This document shows, piece by piece, positions 1 through 8,962 of a stretch of 64,000 nt of DNA. This DNA is from Sphingomonas hankookensis. Its GTDB lineage: Bacteria; Pseudomonadota; Alphaproteobacteria; Sphingomonadales; Sphingomonadaceae. The position numbers and the translations under genes were made by a program. Position 1 is the stretch's first letter; each line of letters opens with the position of its first letter. The stretch is taken from the NCBI RefSeq assembly GCF_028551275.1, contig NZ_CP117025.1, forward strand, positions 3,412,001 through 3,476,000, written 5' to 3'. The notes beneath the pieces are model-generated. The model was not told the DNA's origin. It did not search any database and saw only the letters and a program-made list of their open reading frames with translations.

Positions 1-920
1 TGCAGCACGCGCTGCCGATAGAGGGGGTCGGCGATCGACAGCGTGTTGCGCTCGTACCAGCGCGGCGCCGGCACGCCCTTTTCCCACGCCATCGCCTCCA
101 GCCGGTTGCCCTGTGCCGACGGAGTATCGGGCTGCGCCTTCGCGATCGGGTCGCGATAGGCCGCGTCGGCGGTCACGATCTCCCATCCCTTCGCCCGCAG
201 CCCGGCGACCAGGTCGGCGATCCAATAGGCGGCAAGGTCGGTTTCGTGCAGCAGCATCACCTGCACCGGCTGCCGCCCCAGTGCCTTGCGGGCGAGGGCG
301 TCGGCAAACTCGGCGGATTGGACATGAGTCTCCACATAGAGGTCGCGCAGGGCGGCCATGTCGATCGGCTTGCCCACCTTGCGCGCGTCGGCGGTCAGGT
401 TTTCGATGTTCCAGTCCGACCCGTCGACCGTGACATAGCCGTTCGACAGCTTGCGCGCGGCAAGTCCGGCGCGAACCGCATCGCGCTTCGCCTTGTCGGT
501 GCCGCCTTCATCGAGGAAGGGAAAGCGGAACCATGGACGCAGCCCCCGGCGGCCCATCAGCCAGCCGCTCGCCCGATCAATATCGGCGAGATAGGCCTCG
601 GCCGTCATCGACTTGAGCGCGGGGTGGCTGAAGCTGTGGTTGGCGATGACGTGCCCCGCCCGGACATAGGCCGCGATCCGCCGCTCGCCCCCCACCCCGT
701 CCGGCGTCGCCAGATTGCCCGGCACGACAAAGAAGGCGGCCTGCCGCACCTTCGCCTCGCGCAGCCCGGCGATGATCCGCTCGGTCCGTTCGTCGGGCGT
801 CAGAAACGGTCCGCGTGAGCGCGGCGCATCGTCGAAGGTCAGCGCGATACGTTTCTGGGCGATGGCGGGGACGGCCGTCGCCAGCACCATCAGCATGGCC
901 ATGATCAGACGTCGCAGCAT
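1..920 (-). CDS. Polysaccharide deacetylase family protein (partial, runs off window start)
   Basis: Secreted NodB-fold deacetylase, probably removing acetyl groups from a glycan. The start at 920 opens MLRRLIMAML followed by a hydrophobic stretch ending VPAIAQ, a signal peptide. The first catalytic motif follows directly (RIALTFDDAPRS, with the metal-binding Asp). HVIANHSFSHP supplies the two metal-binding histidines, and WFRFPFLDEG matches the next family motif. The frame stays open to base 1, so at least 306 residues are present and the C-terminus is outside. Substrate (peptidoglycan, chitin, xylan or other) cannot be told. Family call is confident; the gene is incomplete only because the window ends. 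Confidence 0.85.
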   Translation of the reverse strand, partial: MLRRLIMAMLMVLATAVPAIAQKRIALTFDDAPRSRGPFLTPDERTERIIAGLREAKVRQAAFFVVPGNLATPDGVGGERRIAAYVRAGHVIANHSFSHPALKSMTAEAYLADIDRASGWLMGRRGLRPWFRFPFLDEGGTDKAKRDAVRAGLAARKLSNGYVTVDGSDWNIENLTADARKVGKPIDMAALRDLYVETHVQSAEFADALARKALGRQPVQVMLLHETDLAAYWIADLVAGLRAKGWEIVTADAAYRDPIAKAQPDTPSAQGNRLEAMAWEKGVPAPRWYERNTLSIADPLYRQRVL

Positions 921-980
921 CTTAGCAATCCCCTCGGGCACAGCGTGACCAGTCGACATGGTGCGATTAGCCCCCCTTCT

Positions 981-1064
981 CGTCACCCCGGACTTGATCC
1001 GGGGTCCCGCTTTTTCTCGTCCGCCGCAGAAGGAGCGGGACCCCGGGTCAAGCCCGGGGTGACG
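981..1064. repeat. Intergenic inverted repeat, CACCCCGG type (copy 1)
   Basis: Two arms of about 30 bases (CGTCACCCCGGACTTGATCC... and its near-complement ending GGGGTGACG) flank a roughly 20-base centre. The same arms recur at 6489-6520 and 30197-30280. This is the REP-like repeat class common between genes in sphingomonads. It lies between the deacetylase start and the end of the dehydrogenase gene. Confidence 0.85.
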
Positions 1065-1102
1065 GGGAGAGGCGATGTCGGGACGCACGTGACCGACCAT
1101 CT

Positions 1103-2632
1103 TCACCCCATCGTGGGAATGACGAACGCATCCTGCGTCCGCGCCGCCGCGCCGTCCTCGGCCTGGGTGCCCATCGCCGATCCGTCGGGCCAGCGCTGGG
1201 TGATCGTCTTCACCTTCGTCCAGAAACGCACGCCTTCTTCGCCATGCTGGTTCACGTCGCCGAACGCGCTGCGCTTCCACCCGCCGAAGCTGTGATAGGC
1301 GACCGGCACCGGGATCGGCACGTTGATGCCGACCATCCCGACATTCACGCGGGCCGCAAATTCGCGCGCGGCGTGGCCGTTGCGGGTGAAGATCGCGACG
1401 CCGTTGCCGTACTGATGCTCGCTCGGCAGGCGTACGGCGCTTTCAAAATCGTTCGCGCGGACGATCTGAAGGACGGGGCCGAAGATTTCCTCGCGATACG
1501 ATTCCATCTGCGGCGTGACATGGTCGAACAGCGTCGGGCCGATAAAGAAGCCGCGCTCATGGCCCTGCAGGCTGAACCCGCGTCCGTCGACCACCAGTTC
1601 GGCGCCTTCCTCGACACCCTTGGCGATCCAGCCTTCGACCCGCGCCTTGTGCTGGGCGTTGACCACCGGGCCGTAATGCGCCTCGGCATCGGTCGACACC
1701 CCGACGCGCAGCGCGGCGATGGCGGGAATCAGCTTCTCCCGTAGTGCCTCGGCGGTCTTGTCGCCGACCGGCACCACGACCGGCAACGCCATGCAGCGCT
1801 CGCCCGCCGATCCGAACGCCGCACCGGCCAGATCGGCAACCACCTGGTCGAGATCGGCGTCGGGCATGACGATGCCGTGGTTCTTGGCCCCGCCCATCGC
1901 CTGCACGCGCTTACCCGCCGCGACGCCGCGCTTGTAGACATAATGGGCGATGTCGGACGACCCGACGAAGCTGACCGCGCCGATCGCCGGATGGTCGAGG
2001 ATTGCGTCGACCACCGTCTTGTCGCCATGCACGACCTGCAGGATGCCCTCCGGGGCGCCCGCCTCCAGCATCAGTTCAGCGAGGCGCACCGGCACCGATG
2101 GGTCACGCTCGCTGGGTTTCAGGATGAAGGCATTGCCGCACGCGATGGCGACGCCGAACATCCACATCGGGATCATCGCCGGGAAGTTGAACGGGGTTAT
2201 GCCCGCACCGATACCCACGGGCAGCCGCATCGAATAGACATCGATCCCCGGCCCGGCGCCCTGGGTGTAATCGCCCTTCAGCAAATGCGGCACGCCGCAG
2301 GCGAATTCGATGACGTCGAGGCCGCGCTGGATATCGCCTTTGGCGTCGGCGATCACCTTGCCATGCTCACTCGACAGCAGTTCGGCCAGCTCCTGCATGT
2401 TCGCTTCGACCAGCTGCTTGAACGCGAACAGCACGCGGGCGCGCTTTTGCGGGTTGGTCGCGGCCCAGCCGGGCTGCGCGGCCTGCGCCGCCGCCACCGC
2501 GCGGTCGAGATCGGCGGCGGTGCCGAGGCGGACATGCGCCTGCACCTCGCCGCGATTGGGATCGAACACCGCGCCCGTCGCGCCGTCCGTTGCCGTCTTT
2601 TCGCCCGCGATCACATGATCGATGACCCGCAT
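1103..2632 (-). CDS. mmsA: Methylmalonate-semialdehyde dehydrogenase (CoA-acylating)
   Basis: A cytoplasmic aldehyde dehydrogenase that converts methylmalonate semialdehyde (or malonate semialdehyde) with NAD and CoA to propionyl-CoA (acetyl-CoA) and CO2, in valine, thymine and inositol breakdown. It is 509 residues, normal for the family. The N-terminus MRVIDHVIAGEK, the region PFNFPAMIPMWM, the catalytic cysteine in FGSAGERCMALP and the C-terminal FWTKVKTITQRWP are all typical of MmsA/IolA. The ATG at 2632 was preferred over an upstream in-frame ATG at 2677 because an AGGAG sequence sits just before it and family proteins begin there. No other valine-pathway genes are adjacent. Confidence 0.93.
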   Translation of the reverse strand: MRVIDHVIAGEKTATDGATGAVFDPNRGEVQAHVRLGTAADLDRAVAAAQAAQPGWAATNPQKRARVLFAFKQLVEANMQELAELLSSEHGKVIADAKGDIQRGLDVIEFACGVPHLLKGDYTQGAGPGIDVYSMRLPVGIGAGITPFNFPAMIPMWMFGVAIACGNAFILKPSERDPSVPVRLAELMLEAGAPEGILQVVHGDKTVVDAILDHPAIGAVSFVGSSDIAHYVYKRGVAAGKRVQAMGGAKNHGIVMPDADLDQVVADLAGAAFGSAGERCMALPVVVPVGDKTAEALREKLIPAIAALRVGVSTDAEAHYGPVVNAQHKARVEGWIAKGVEEGAELVVDGRGFSLQGHERGFFIGPTLFDHVTPQMESYREEIFGPVLQIVRANDFESAVRLPSEHQYGNGVAIFTRNGHAAREFAARVNVGMVGINVPIPVPVAYHSFGGWKRSAFGDVNQHGEEGVRFWTKVKTITQRWPDGSAMGTQAEDGAAARTQDAFVIPTMG

Positions 2633-2764
2633 AGTCTCTCCTGTCGGCTCGCGGTGGCTGGTCTGTCGCCGACTCATCCGCGTGTAATTTTATTGCTTCT
2701 GGCATAGCCGTACCCAGCGGGCAATCGCCGGAACCAGATTCCGGCGCGGTCGCTTGGGGCTGCG

Positions 2765-3043
2765 ATGAACGACACCTCTCCCCCGGCCCGCGCGCAAGAG
2801 ACGGTGAAGGTCCGGTCGCGCTTTCGCTACCGCCTGACCTCTTCGGTCATCAACGCACTGATCTTTTCCTCACTGATCGGCGCGGTCAGCGCGCTGGTTC
2901 GGGTGGGGCCTGCGGGCTTTTGGGACGCGTTCGTTCAGGGCGCACCGATCGGCTTCATGACCGCGCTTCCCGCCTCGCTGCTGGTCGTGCCGCTGGTGCA
3001 GCGGCTCGTCGACCGGCTGTTCGGCATCGACCCGCCCGAATGA
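2765..3043 (+). CDS. DUF2798 family small membrane protein
   Basis: A 92-residue inner-membrane protein. After a polar, proline-containing N-terminus there are two hydrophobic segments (about residues 30-48 and 58-80), with the LTSSVINALIFSSLIG and GFMTALPASLLVVPLVQRLV patterns seen in DUF2798 proteins. Role unknown. It is transcribed divergently from mmsA, with a 132-base gap, and converges on the metallophosphoesterase gene. Confidence 0.75.
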   Translation: MNDTSPPARAQETVKVRSRFRYRLTSSVINALIFSSLIGAVSALVRVGPAGFWDAFVQGAPIGFMTALPASLLVVPLVQRLVDRLFGIDPPE

Positions 3044-3065
3044 CGGGAAGCGCGGGCAATCACCC

Positions 3066-5024
3066 CTACCCCAGCTTGAACTCATCGAACTTGATCGGAT
3101 CGCGCGCCGGATAACGCGTGTCGAACGCATAGGAGGTGACCAGTCCGGTCGCAGTATCGAACACGGTATAGGCGGTGATGTCGTTGCTGGTCAGGAACGG
3201 CACGTTCTGCGTCGCGCCGGCCAGCTCGACCTGCGGGTTGCGCAAGGTCGGCAGCGCCATCGGCCGGTCGTGGGGATCGTCCTCGCGCGGGTAATCGTCG
3301 GGGTTCCAGCGCAGCGAGGTAAGGCTGGCAACCTGCGCCTCGGTCGGCGGACCCGAACGGCGCGGCGACAGGTTGCTGACATAGGCGCCATAGCTGTTCC
3401 CGACGTTCGACGTCTCGATATAGTGCATGTTGCCGACCTTGCTGCGGCACCACAGATGCGAATGGCCGACCTGCACCAGCTGCACCCCCGCCGCGGTCAG
3501 CAGCGGTTCGATATCGCTTCGCCACAGGTCATTCGACAGCGGATAGTCATATTTGACGTAGCGCATCCGCCCGGCGTCCAGCACCGGCTGAATCTGCCCG
3601 TTCCATGTCGCGCGGTCGATCGGGAAGGCGAACGGCCCCATGGTGCGGATCGCACCGGTCGCGTCAGTGTACTCGAACGTCGCCTCGGTCTGCGCCATGA
3701 CCGGCGTGGCATTGTCGCCGAGGCCGAACACCGACTGGTGGACGAGCACGATCTTGTACTTGGCCGAACGGAAGGCGTCGCTGGCCAGCACTTCCTGCAA
3801 CCACTGATATTGCCGTGATCCTCGCGCAAAGGGATGGAACTGGAAATCGCCGAAGCCCCAGGCGGACGGATCGTTGATCGCCGCCGTCGCCTCGGTCAGC
3901 TTGCCGCGGCTGTTGGCGGTCCAGCTGCGCCAGATGCGGTTGCCGTCCATCGCGATCAGGAAGGTGTCGCCGATCCGCTGCGCATAATAGCGCCCGCCCT
4001 CCGGCCCCTGCGGCAGGGTGAAGATCTCCTCGTAGGAAATCGTCTCGTAGCTATTGTCCTGGATCCAGCGTTCGCGGATCGCGGCGTCGCCCGACGGGTT
4101 CACCGTCGCCGCGACGCGGTCATAGCGCAGCTCGGCATACCAGCGCGGCTGCGGATCGTTGAACATGGCGTTCAGGTTGTTCGCCGGGTTCCACCGCCCC
4201 GAATATTCGTGGTTGCCGAGGATCGGATAGATCACTCCGCTCTGGAGCAGCGGCCCGCCGGTATAGGTCGATGCCGGCTGCCATTTGCGCATCGTCCCCT
4301 GCAACGCGCCGAAGAACGGCGGCAGGTTGAGCGTGCCATTGTCGAACCATTCCAACGCCCGGTTGGGCACGTTGACCAGATCGCCTGCGAACAGCACGAC
4401 GTCGATCGGCGCCAGCGTCTCCGCCACGCGTTCGTAATTGGCCGACGCCATCTTCTTGAGCTGCAGGTCCGACGTCAGCAGGAACCGCGTCGCCTGTCCC
4501 GCCGCCGGCAGCGGTTGCAGCGTGCCTTCGCTGCTGCGCATCGTCTTGTTGCCGTCGCTGCTGATCGCGACATAGCGCTGCCGCCCGGCCGATGCCGACA
4601 GGCCGGTGACGACCGCTTCGTGCCGCCAGATGTCGCGCTGGGTCAGCCCCGCATAGCTGCGGCCGGTAACGGTCGAGCTGGCATCCTCATACATCCGCGA
4701 CAATTTGGTCGAGGTCGCCAGCACCTGCTGCCCGAACCCGCTGCCGTAGCGGACGGCATGGTCCCTGCCCCGGAATTCGGTGAACCACACCACCCGCACC
4801 GAATCGGTGGTCGGCAGTTGCAGGAACGGTTCGGTCAGCACCAGCGGCTCGGCGACGAACGTCTCGGTCGGCAGCGCCGCGCTGGTCGGGGTCGGCGTGG
4901 GAGTGGGCATCGGTGCCGGCCCGGCGATCAGCCCGCTGCCGCCATCGTCGCACCCGACCAGCAACCCGCTGGTCGCCGCCGCGATCAACCACCCCGTCCG
5001 CTTCGTGAAACTGCGCCGATCCAT
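3066..5024 (-). CDS. Secreted metallophosphoesterase (purple acid phosphatase-like), Tat/lipoprotein signal
   Basis: A calcineurin-like phosphoesterase of 652 residues exported to the cell envelope. The start at 5024 gives MDRRSFTKRTGW, a twin-arginine pattern, followed by a hydrophobic run and LLVGC, a lipobox. A proline/threonine linker follows. An Ig-like N-terminal region (about 60-170) precedes the catalytic domain, where the metal motifs can be read in order: DVVLFAGDLVN, LGNHEYSG, LVHQSVFG and VGHSHLW. A longer open frame reaches 5129 but begins with non-signal sequence, so it was rejected. The substrate is unknown. The location next to the GH27 gene suggests phosphate release from organic matter or a shared regulon, which is inference only. 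Confidence 0.85.
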   Translation of the reverse strand: MDRRSFTKRTGWLIAAATSGLLVGCDDGGSGLIAGPAPMPTPTPTPTSAALPTETFVAEPLVLTEPFLQLPTTDSVRVVWFTEFRGRDHAVRYGSGFGQQVLATSTKLSRMYEDASSTVTGRSYAGLTQRDIWRHEAVVTGLSASAGRQRYVAISSDGNKTMRSSEGTLQPLPAAGQATRFLLTSDLQLKKMASANYERVAETLAPIDVVLFAGDLVNVPNRALEWFDNGTLNLPPFFGALQGTMRKWQPASTYTGGPLLQSGVIYPILGNHEYSGRWNPANNLNAMFNDPQPRWYAELRYDRVAATVNPSGDAAIRERWIQDNSYETISYEEIFTLPQGPEGGRYYAQRIGDTFLIAMDGNRIWRSWTANSRGKLTEATAAINDPSAWGFGDFQFHPFARGSRQYQWLQEVLASDAFRSAKYKIVLVHQSVFGLGDNATPVMAQTEATFEYTDATGAIRTMGPFAFPIDRATWNGQIQPVLDAGRMRYVKYDYPLSNDLWRSDIEPLLTAAGVQLVQVGHSHLWCRSKVGNMHYIETSNVGNSYGAYVSNLSPRRSGPPTEAQVASLTSLRWNPDDYPREDDPHDRPMALPTLRNPQVELAGATQNVPFLTSNDITAYTVFDTATGLVTSYAFDTRYPARDPIKFDEFKLG

Positions 5025-5159
5025 GTTCGCCCCCATGCCGTTCGCTCGAACGTCGCTACGCAGCGGCGATGACGGGGGCGTAACGAGCCCGTGACAGTTC
5101 GAGGACGCCCATAACGCGCGGCTATGCACTCATGCCCGAGCGCCGTTCGTCGCGCGCCA

Positions 5160-5189
5160 TTGACAACGCAGTCAGATTAATAAGATAAA
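5160..5189 (+). promoter_or_regulatory. Candidate promoter and overlapping operator for the alpha-galactosidase gene
   Basis: TTGACA (5160-5165) and GATAAA (5184-5189) are separated by 18 bases in an unusually AT-rich stretch, 49 bases ahead of the GH27 start. The -35 element overlaps the imperfect palindrome TGACAACGCAGTCA (5161-5174), whose left half matches the site before the TonB receptor gene (13303-13316). A LacI-type repressor site is a possible reading. Confidence 0.45.
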
Positions 5190-5237
5190 TTGATTGCATA
5201 AATCCGGACGACTGCGTCATGGGTCAAGGAGAGGCAG

Positions 5238-6470
5238 ATGCCGGCACGTTTTTCGACCATCCTCGCCATGCTCTGCGCGGGAGTGTGCGCCGTTCAGCCG
5301 GCCGCAGCGCAGGAGGTGCTGGACACCGATCCCAACACGCTGGCCCCGTCGAAGGACCACAAGCGCATTCCCAACGGCCTGGCGCAGACGCCGCCGATGG
5401 GGTGGAACAGCTGGAACAAGTTCGCCTGCAACGTGAACGAAAAGGTCATCCGCGCCACCGTCGACGCCATCGCATCGAACGGCATGCGGGAAGCGGGCTA
5501 TGAATATGTCGTGATCGACGATTGCTGGCATGGGATGCGCGACGCCAACGGCTTCATCACCGAGGATCGCGAGCGCTTCCCGAGCGGACTGAAGGCGCTG
5601 GGCGACTATATCCATAGCAAGGGGCTGAAGTTCGGCATCTATTCGGATGCCGGCACCAAGACGTGCGGCGGTCGGCCCGGCAGCCAGGGGCATGAGTATC
5701 AGGACGCGATCCAATATGCCCGCTGGGGGGTCGATTACCTGAAATACGACTGGTGCTCGACCGGGGTCCGCAATGCCGAGGAAGCCTATGCCACCATGGC
5801 CGACGCGCTGAAGGCGAGCGGCCGGCCGATCCTGTTCTCGATCTGCGAATGGGGCAACAACCGGCCGTGGCTGTGGGGCCAGAAGATCGGCAATATGTGG
5901 CGCACGACCGGCGACATCACCGACAAATGGACCGGTAAACATAATTACAGCTGGGGCGTGGCGTCGATCGTCGACATGAACGAGCCGCTCTGGCCCTATG
6001 CCGGACCAGGCCACTGGAACGACCCCGACATGCTCGAAGTCGGCAATGGCGGCCTGACCGACACCGAATATCGTGCGCATTTCTCGCTCTGGGCGATGAT
6101 GGCCGCACCGCTGATCGCGGGCAACGACGTGGCGACCATGAACCAGGCGACGCGCGACATCCTGCTCAACCGCGAGGTGATCGCAGTGGATCAGGACAGG
6201 CTGGGCCAGCAGGGTCGCCGCGTGGCGCGCGACGGCACCAGCGAGGTGTGGGTCAAGCAGATGGCCGATGGCGGGCGTACTTTGCTGTTGTGGAACCGGG
6301 GCGAGACGCCGGCGCGGATCACCGCCGAGTGGACGACGCTGGGCCTGCCCGCCGACGTCCGGTTGAAGGCGCGTGACCTGTGGACGCACAAGGATCTGGG
6401 CCGGATGGCGCGGCGGTACAGCGCGGAAGTCGCGCCGCATGGCGTGGCGATGGTGCGGTTGAATCCTTAG
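5238..6470 (+). CDS. Alpha-galactosidase, glycoside hydrolase family 27
   Basis: Exported 410-residue enzyme expected to remove alpha-1,6-galactose side groups from galactomannan or its oligomers. A signal peptide ends around AQPAAAQ (residue 25). The (beta/alpha)8 domain shows the GH27 signatures TPPMGWNSWNKF, YVVIDDCWHG, YLKYDWCS (nucleophile Asp171), WRTTGDI (acid/base Asp226) and GHWNDPDMLEVGN. A short beta domain follows. The start has a GGAG sequence just upstream. It lies beside a metallophosphoesterase and a CE2-like esterase and is 13 kb from a GH5 mannanase, which supports a role in galactomannan use. Confidence 0.93.
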   Translation: MPARFSTILAMLCAGVCAVQPAAAQEVLDTDPNTLAPSKDHKRIPNGLAQTPPMGWNSWNKFACNVNEKVIRATVDAIASNGMREAGYEYVVIDDCWHGMRDANGFITEDRERFPSGLKALGDYIHSKGLKFGIYSDAGTKTCGGRPGSQGHEYQDAIQYARWGVDYLKYDWCSTGVRNAEEAYATMADALKASGRPILFSICEWGNNRPWLWGQKIGNMWRTTGDITDKWTGKHNYSWGVASIVDMNEPLWPYAGPGHWNDPDMLEVGNGGLTDTEYRAHFSLWAMMAAPLIAGNDVATMNQATRDILLNREVIAVDQDRLGQQGRRVARDGTSEVWVKQMADGGRTLLLWNRGETPARITAEWTTLGLPADVRLKARDLWTHKDLGRMARRYSAEVAPHGVAMVRLNP

Positions 6471-6488
6471 GGTTGGCCATCGACCTTT

Positions 6489-6638
6489 CGTCACCCCGGA
6501 CTTGATCCGGGGTCCCGCTTCTACCGACGCTGGCGTCCAATCAATATTGACCGGACGGCATCCCAGCGAAGGCTGGGATCTCCCGGTGGCAGCACGGCGC
6601 AGGAGCCGCTGGAGACTCCAGCCTTCGCTGGGGTGACG
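6489..6638. repeat. Composite intergenic inverted repeats between convergent genes (copy 2)
   Basis: The first part (6489-6520) matches one arm of the CACCCCGGACTTGATCC repeat seen at 981 and 30197. The second part (6559-6638) holds a different inverted pair, CCCAGCGAAGGCTGGGATC and CCAGCCTTCGCTGGGGTGAC, which also is a common sphingomonad intergenic type. It lies between the convergent GH27 and esterase genes and could form strong hairpins in both transcripts. Confidence 0.75.
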
Positions 6639-6646
6639 CCCAGTAT

Positions 6647-7777
6647 TTACCGCGCCCACACGCCCTTGCGGCCGTCGATCGCCTTGCCGATGGCGTCGGC
6701 GATCTTCGTGTCGTCGGCGACGTTCGGGTGGAAGTGGCAACCACCGAAGCTCAGCCCCGTCACCGGCACCACCGCGAGGCGGGTTTCGCCGGCCGCGCGC
6801 AGCTTGTCGCCGACCTTGCCGACTTCGCGTGCGATCTCGCCCCCGGCCAGATCGGTCGCCCACAGCACGAAGAACGCCTGCGGGCTGCGGCGGCGCAGGT
6901 CCTGCACGAAGCGGACATAGCGGTTTTCGTAATCGGCATGGAGCGCGTCGCGGCTCTTCCAGCGCTCCTCCGGTTTCAGCGGGGTGGAAAAGTCGTTGGT
7001 GCCGAGCGCAATGACGATCACCTGCGGCTGCCAGTCGGCATCGTCGGCGGGCGTCTTTCCGTCGAACAGCGCGTATGGATAAGCCTCGGGCACGGTCGGC
7101 GCGGCGAACCCGCCATAGTTGCGCACGATCCCGCGCCCGGAAATGGCGTTGACCTGGTAGGCCGCACCGTAGCGGCGCGACAATTGCCCGGCGATGCCTT
7201 GCGACGTATCGGTCGTCTCCCACACCTGCCCCTCGGTACAGTCGCGGGTGGGTGAGGCGTTGCCATAGCCGACGGTGTGCGAATCGCCGATGAATTCGAT
7301 CGCGCGCGCCCGGACGGCCGGGGCGGCGAGCGGGGTCGATCCGGCGGGCGCGAACAGGCCGCCGAACGCAGTGGCGCCGGCCTGCGATTCGCTGACCACA
7401 TCGACGCGGACGCGGTGGCGCCCCGGCCCGTTCGCCTTCACCCGGTAGCGGCCGGGCGCGGGCCGGACCAGCGCGACGGGGGCGGCGTCGTCGATGCGGA
7501 CGCGCAGCGATACCTCGCCCGGCCCCACCGCGACATCGACCGCCGGCCCCTGAAAGCTGCCTTCGAAATAGGTGCCGGGCCATTGCCGGCGATAGCGCGC
7601 CAGATTGCCCTCCCCTGCGACCACCCGGCCACCGATGCGTAACGGTAGCGCGCGGCCGGCGGGGGCATCGGCGGGCAGCGGGCGCAGCGCGAGATCGGCG
7701 GGGGTCTGCGCCGGCGCAGCGGCAGCACCCAGCACCAGCATCAGCGGCAGGCCCGCGCGGAACAGGAACAGGGGCAT
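6647..7777 (-). CDS. SGNH-fold acetyl esterase, carbohydrate esterase family 2-like
   Basis: Exported esterase of 376 residues, likely removing acetyl groups from acetylated mannan or xylan. The start at 7777 has a strong GGAGGAG sequence and opens a signal peptide ending APAQ. CE2 enzymes have a beta-sandwich in front of the SGNH domain, and about 120 residues of beta-rich sequence (GTYFEGSFQGPAVDV) fit this. The catalytic domain then shows IEFIGDSHTVGYGN (Ser block), VIVIALGTNDFS (GxND block) and GGCHFHPNVADD (catalytic His). Upstream in-frame sequence to 7966 is low complexity and not part of the protein. Family assignment is by pattern; substrate is inferred from the neighbours. Confidence 0.82.
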   Translation of the reverse strand: MPLFLFRAGLPLMLVLGAAAAPAQTPADLALRPLPADAPAGRALPLRIGGRVVAGEGNLARYRRQWPGTYFEGSFQGPAVDVAVGPGEVSLRVRIDDAAPVALVRPAPGRYRVKANGPGRHRVRVDVVSESQAGATAFGGLFAPAGSTPLAAPAVRARAIEFIGDSHTVGYGNASPTRDCTEGQVWETTDTSQGIAGQLSRRYGAAYQVNAISGRGIVRNYGGFAAPTVPEAYPYALFDGKTPADDADWQPQVIVIALGTNDFSTPLKPEERWKSRDALHADYENRYVRFVQDLRRRSPQAFFVLWATDLAGGEIAREVGKVGDKLRAAGETRLAVVPVTGLSFGGCHFHPNVADDTKIADAIGKAIDGRKGVWAR

Positions 7778-7890
7778 CGACGTCTCCTCCAGCCGGCGCG
7801 CAGGCTGCGCCACAAAAACGGTGTCTTTTGCCGCGCATAGCTGGCACGCACCGCCCGTCCAGCGGAAAAGACGGGTGACGGAAGAAGAAG

Positions 7891-8910
7891 ATGAGCGACT
7901 GGATCGACAAGGCCGACCGCGTGACCGAAGCGGCGATTCCGACGGATGCCGCCGGGTTCGATGCATTGCTCGATGCGGCGCGCCCGGTGGTGCTGCGCGG
8001 CCTGGTCGCCGACTGGCGGCGGTGGTGGCGGGGGGGCGCAGGGGCGGCGGCGATGGCGGCCTATCTGCGGCGCTTCGACGGGGGCAAGCCGCTGGGGCTG
8101 TTCGCCGGTCCGCCTGCCATCGACGGGCGTTTCTTCTACCGCGACGACATGCGCGGGTTCAATTTCGAACGCGGCAACATTCCGCTGCCGGTGCTGCTCG
8201 ACGCGCTGCAACAGGCGGCGAGCGAAACCACTCCGCCCGCCTTCTATGCCGGGGCAAGCGCGGCGAAGGATCATTTCCCCGGCTGGACCCGCGACAATGT
8301 CCTCCCGTTGCCGACCGGCGACGCCACCGCGCGGCTGTGGATCGGCAATGGCAGCCGGGTGTCGGCGCATTTCGACATGGCAAGCAATGTCGCGGTGGTG
8401 GTCGCCGGGCGGCGGCGCGTCGTGCTGTTCCCGCCCGAACAGATCGCCAATCTGTATATCGGCCCGCTCGACGTCACCATGGCGGGCCAGCCGGCGACGA
8501 TGGTCGATATCGAGCGGCCCGACCCGGCGCGCTTTCCGCGCTTTGCCGAGGCGCAGGGTCAGGCGATCGTCGCCGATCTGGGACCGGGGGATGCGATCCT
8601 GATCCCGACCTTGTGGTGGCATGAGATTCGCGCGACCGGCGCGCTGAACGTGCTGGTCAATTACTGGTGGACGCGCGGCACCCCCGATGCGCCGTTCCTC
8701 GCGCTGGTCCATGCGATCCTCGCGGTACGCGACCGGCCGGCAGCGGAGCGTGCGGCGCTCAGGACATGGTTCGACCATTATGTCTTCGGCGACGACGCGC
8801 CGGCGGTGGCGGATCACCTGCCGGTCGAGGCGCGCGGGGTGCTGGGGGCGCCGGGGCCGGAGCGCGATGCGCGGATACGGGGGTATCTGCGGCAGATGCT
8901 GGGGGGTTGA
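7891..8910 (+). CDS. Cupin-like (JmjC-fold) protein of a halogenase/TonB-receptor cluster
   Basis: A 339-residue cytoplasmic protein with a cupin_8/JmjC-type core. The N-terminal part (VVLRGLVADW) is the usual opening of this family. An iron triad can be read as H160-x-D162 (SAHFDMASN) and H244 (LWWHEIRATG), suggesting a 2-oxoglutarate/Fe(II) oxygenase or hydroxylase. It is divergent from the CE2-like gene (113-base gap) and converges on the halogenase operon, ending 52 bases from it. Similar proteins accompany halogenase-like and TonB-receptor genes in Caulobacter and Xanthomonas relatives; the target is unknown to me. A GAAGAAG sequence precedes the ATG. Confidence 0.8.
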   Translation: MSDWIDKADRVTEAAIPTDAAGFDALLDAARPVVLRGLVADWRRWWRGGAGAAAMAAYLRRFDGGKPLGLFAGPPAIDGRFFYRDDMRGFNFERGNIPLPVLLDALQQAASETTPPAFYAGASAAKDHFPGWTRDNVLPLPTGDATARLWIGNGSRVSAHFDMASNVAVVVAGRRRVVLFPPEQIANLYIGPLDVTMAGQPATMVDIERPDPARFPRFAEAQGQAIVADLGPGDAILIPTLWWHEIRATGALNVLVNYWWTRGTPDAPFLALVHAILAVRDRPAAERAALRTWFDHYVFGDDAPAVADHLPVEARGVLGAPGPERDARIRGYLRQMLGG

Positions 8911-8962
8911 GGGGCCCCGCTCGTCATTGCTGCACAGGCGGGAATGACGAAGAAGCGGGTCA

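Noticed and set aside
3834..5072. A 412-codon plus-strand frame opposite the metallophosphoesterase.
   Set aside because: Arg/Gln/Ala-rich shadow without motifs; the opposite strand has complete metal-binding motifs.
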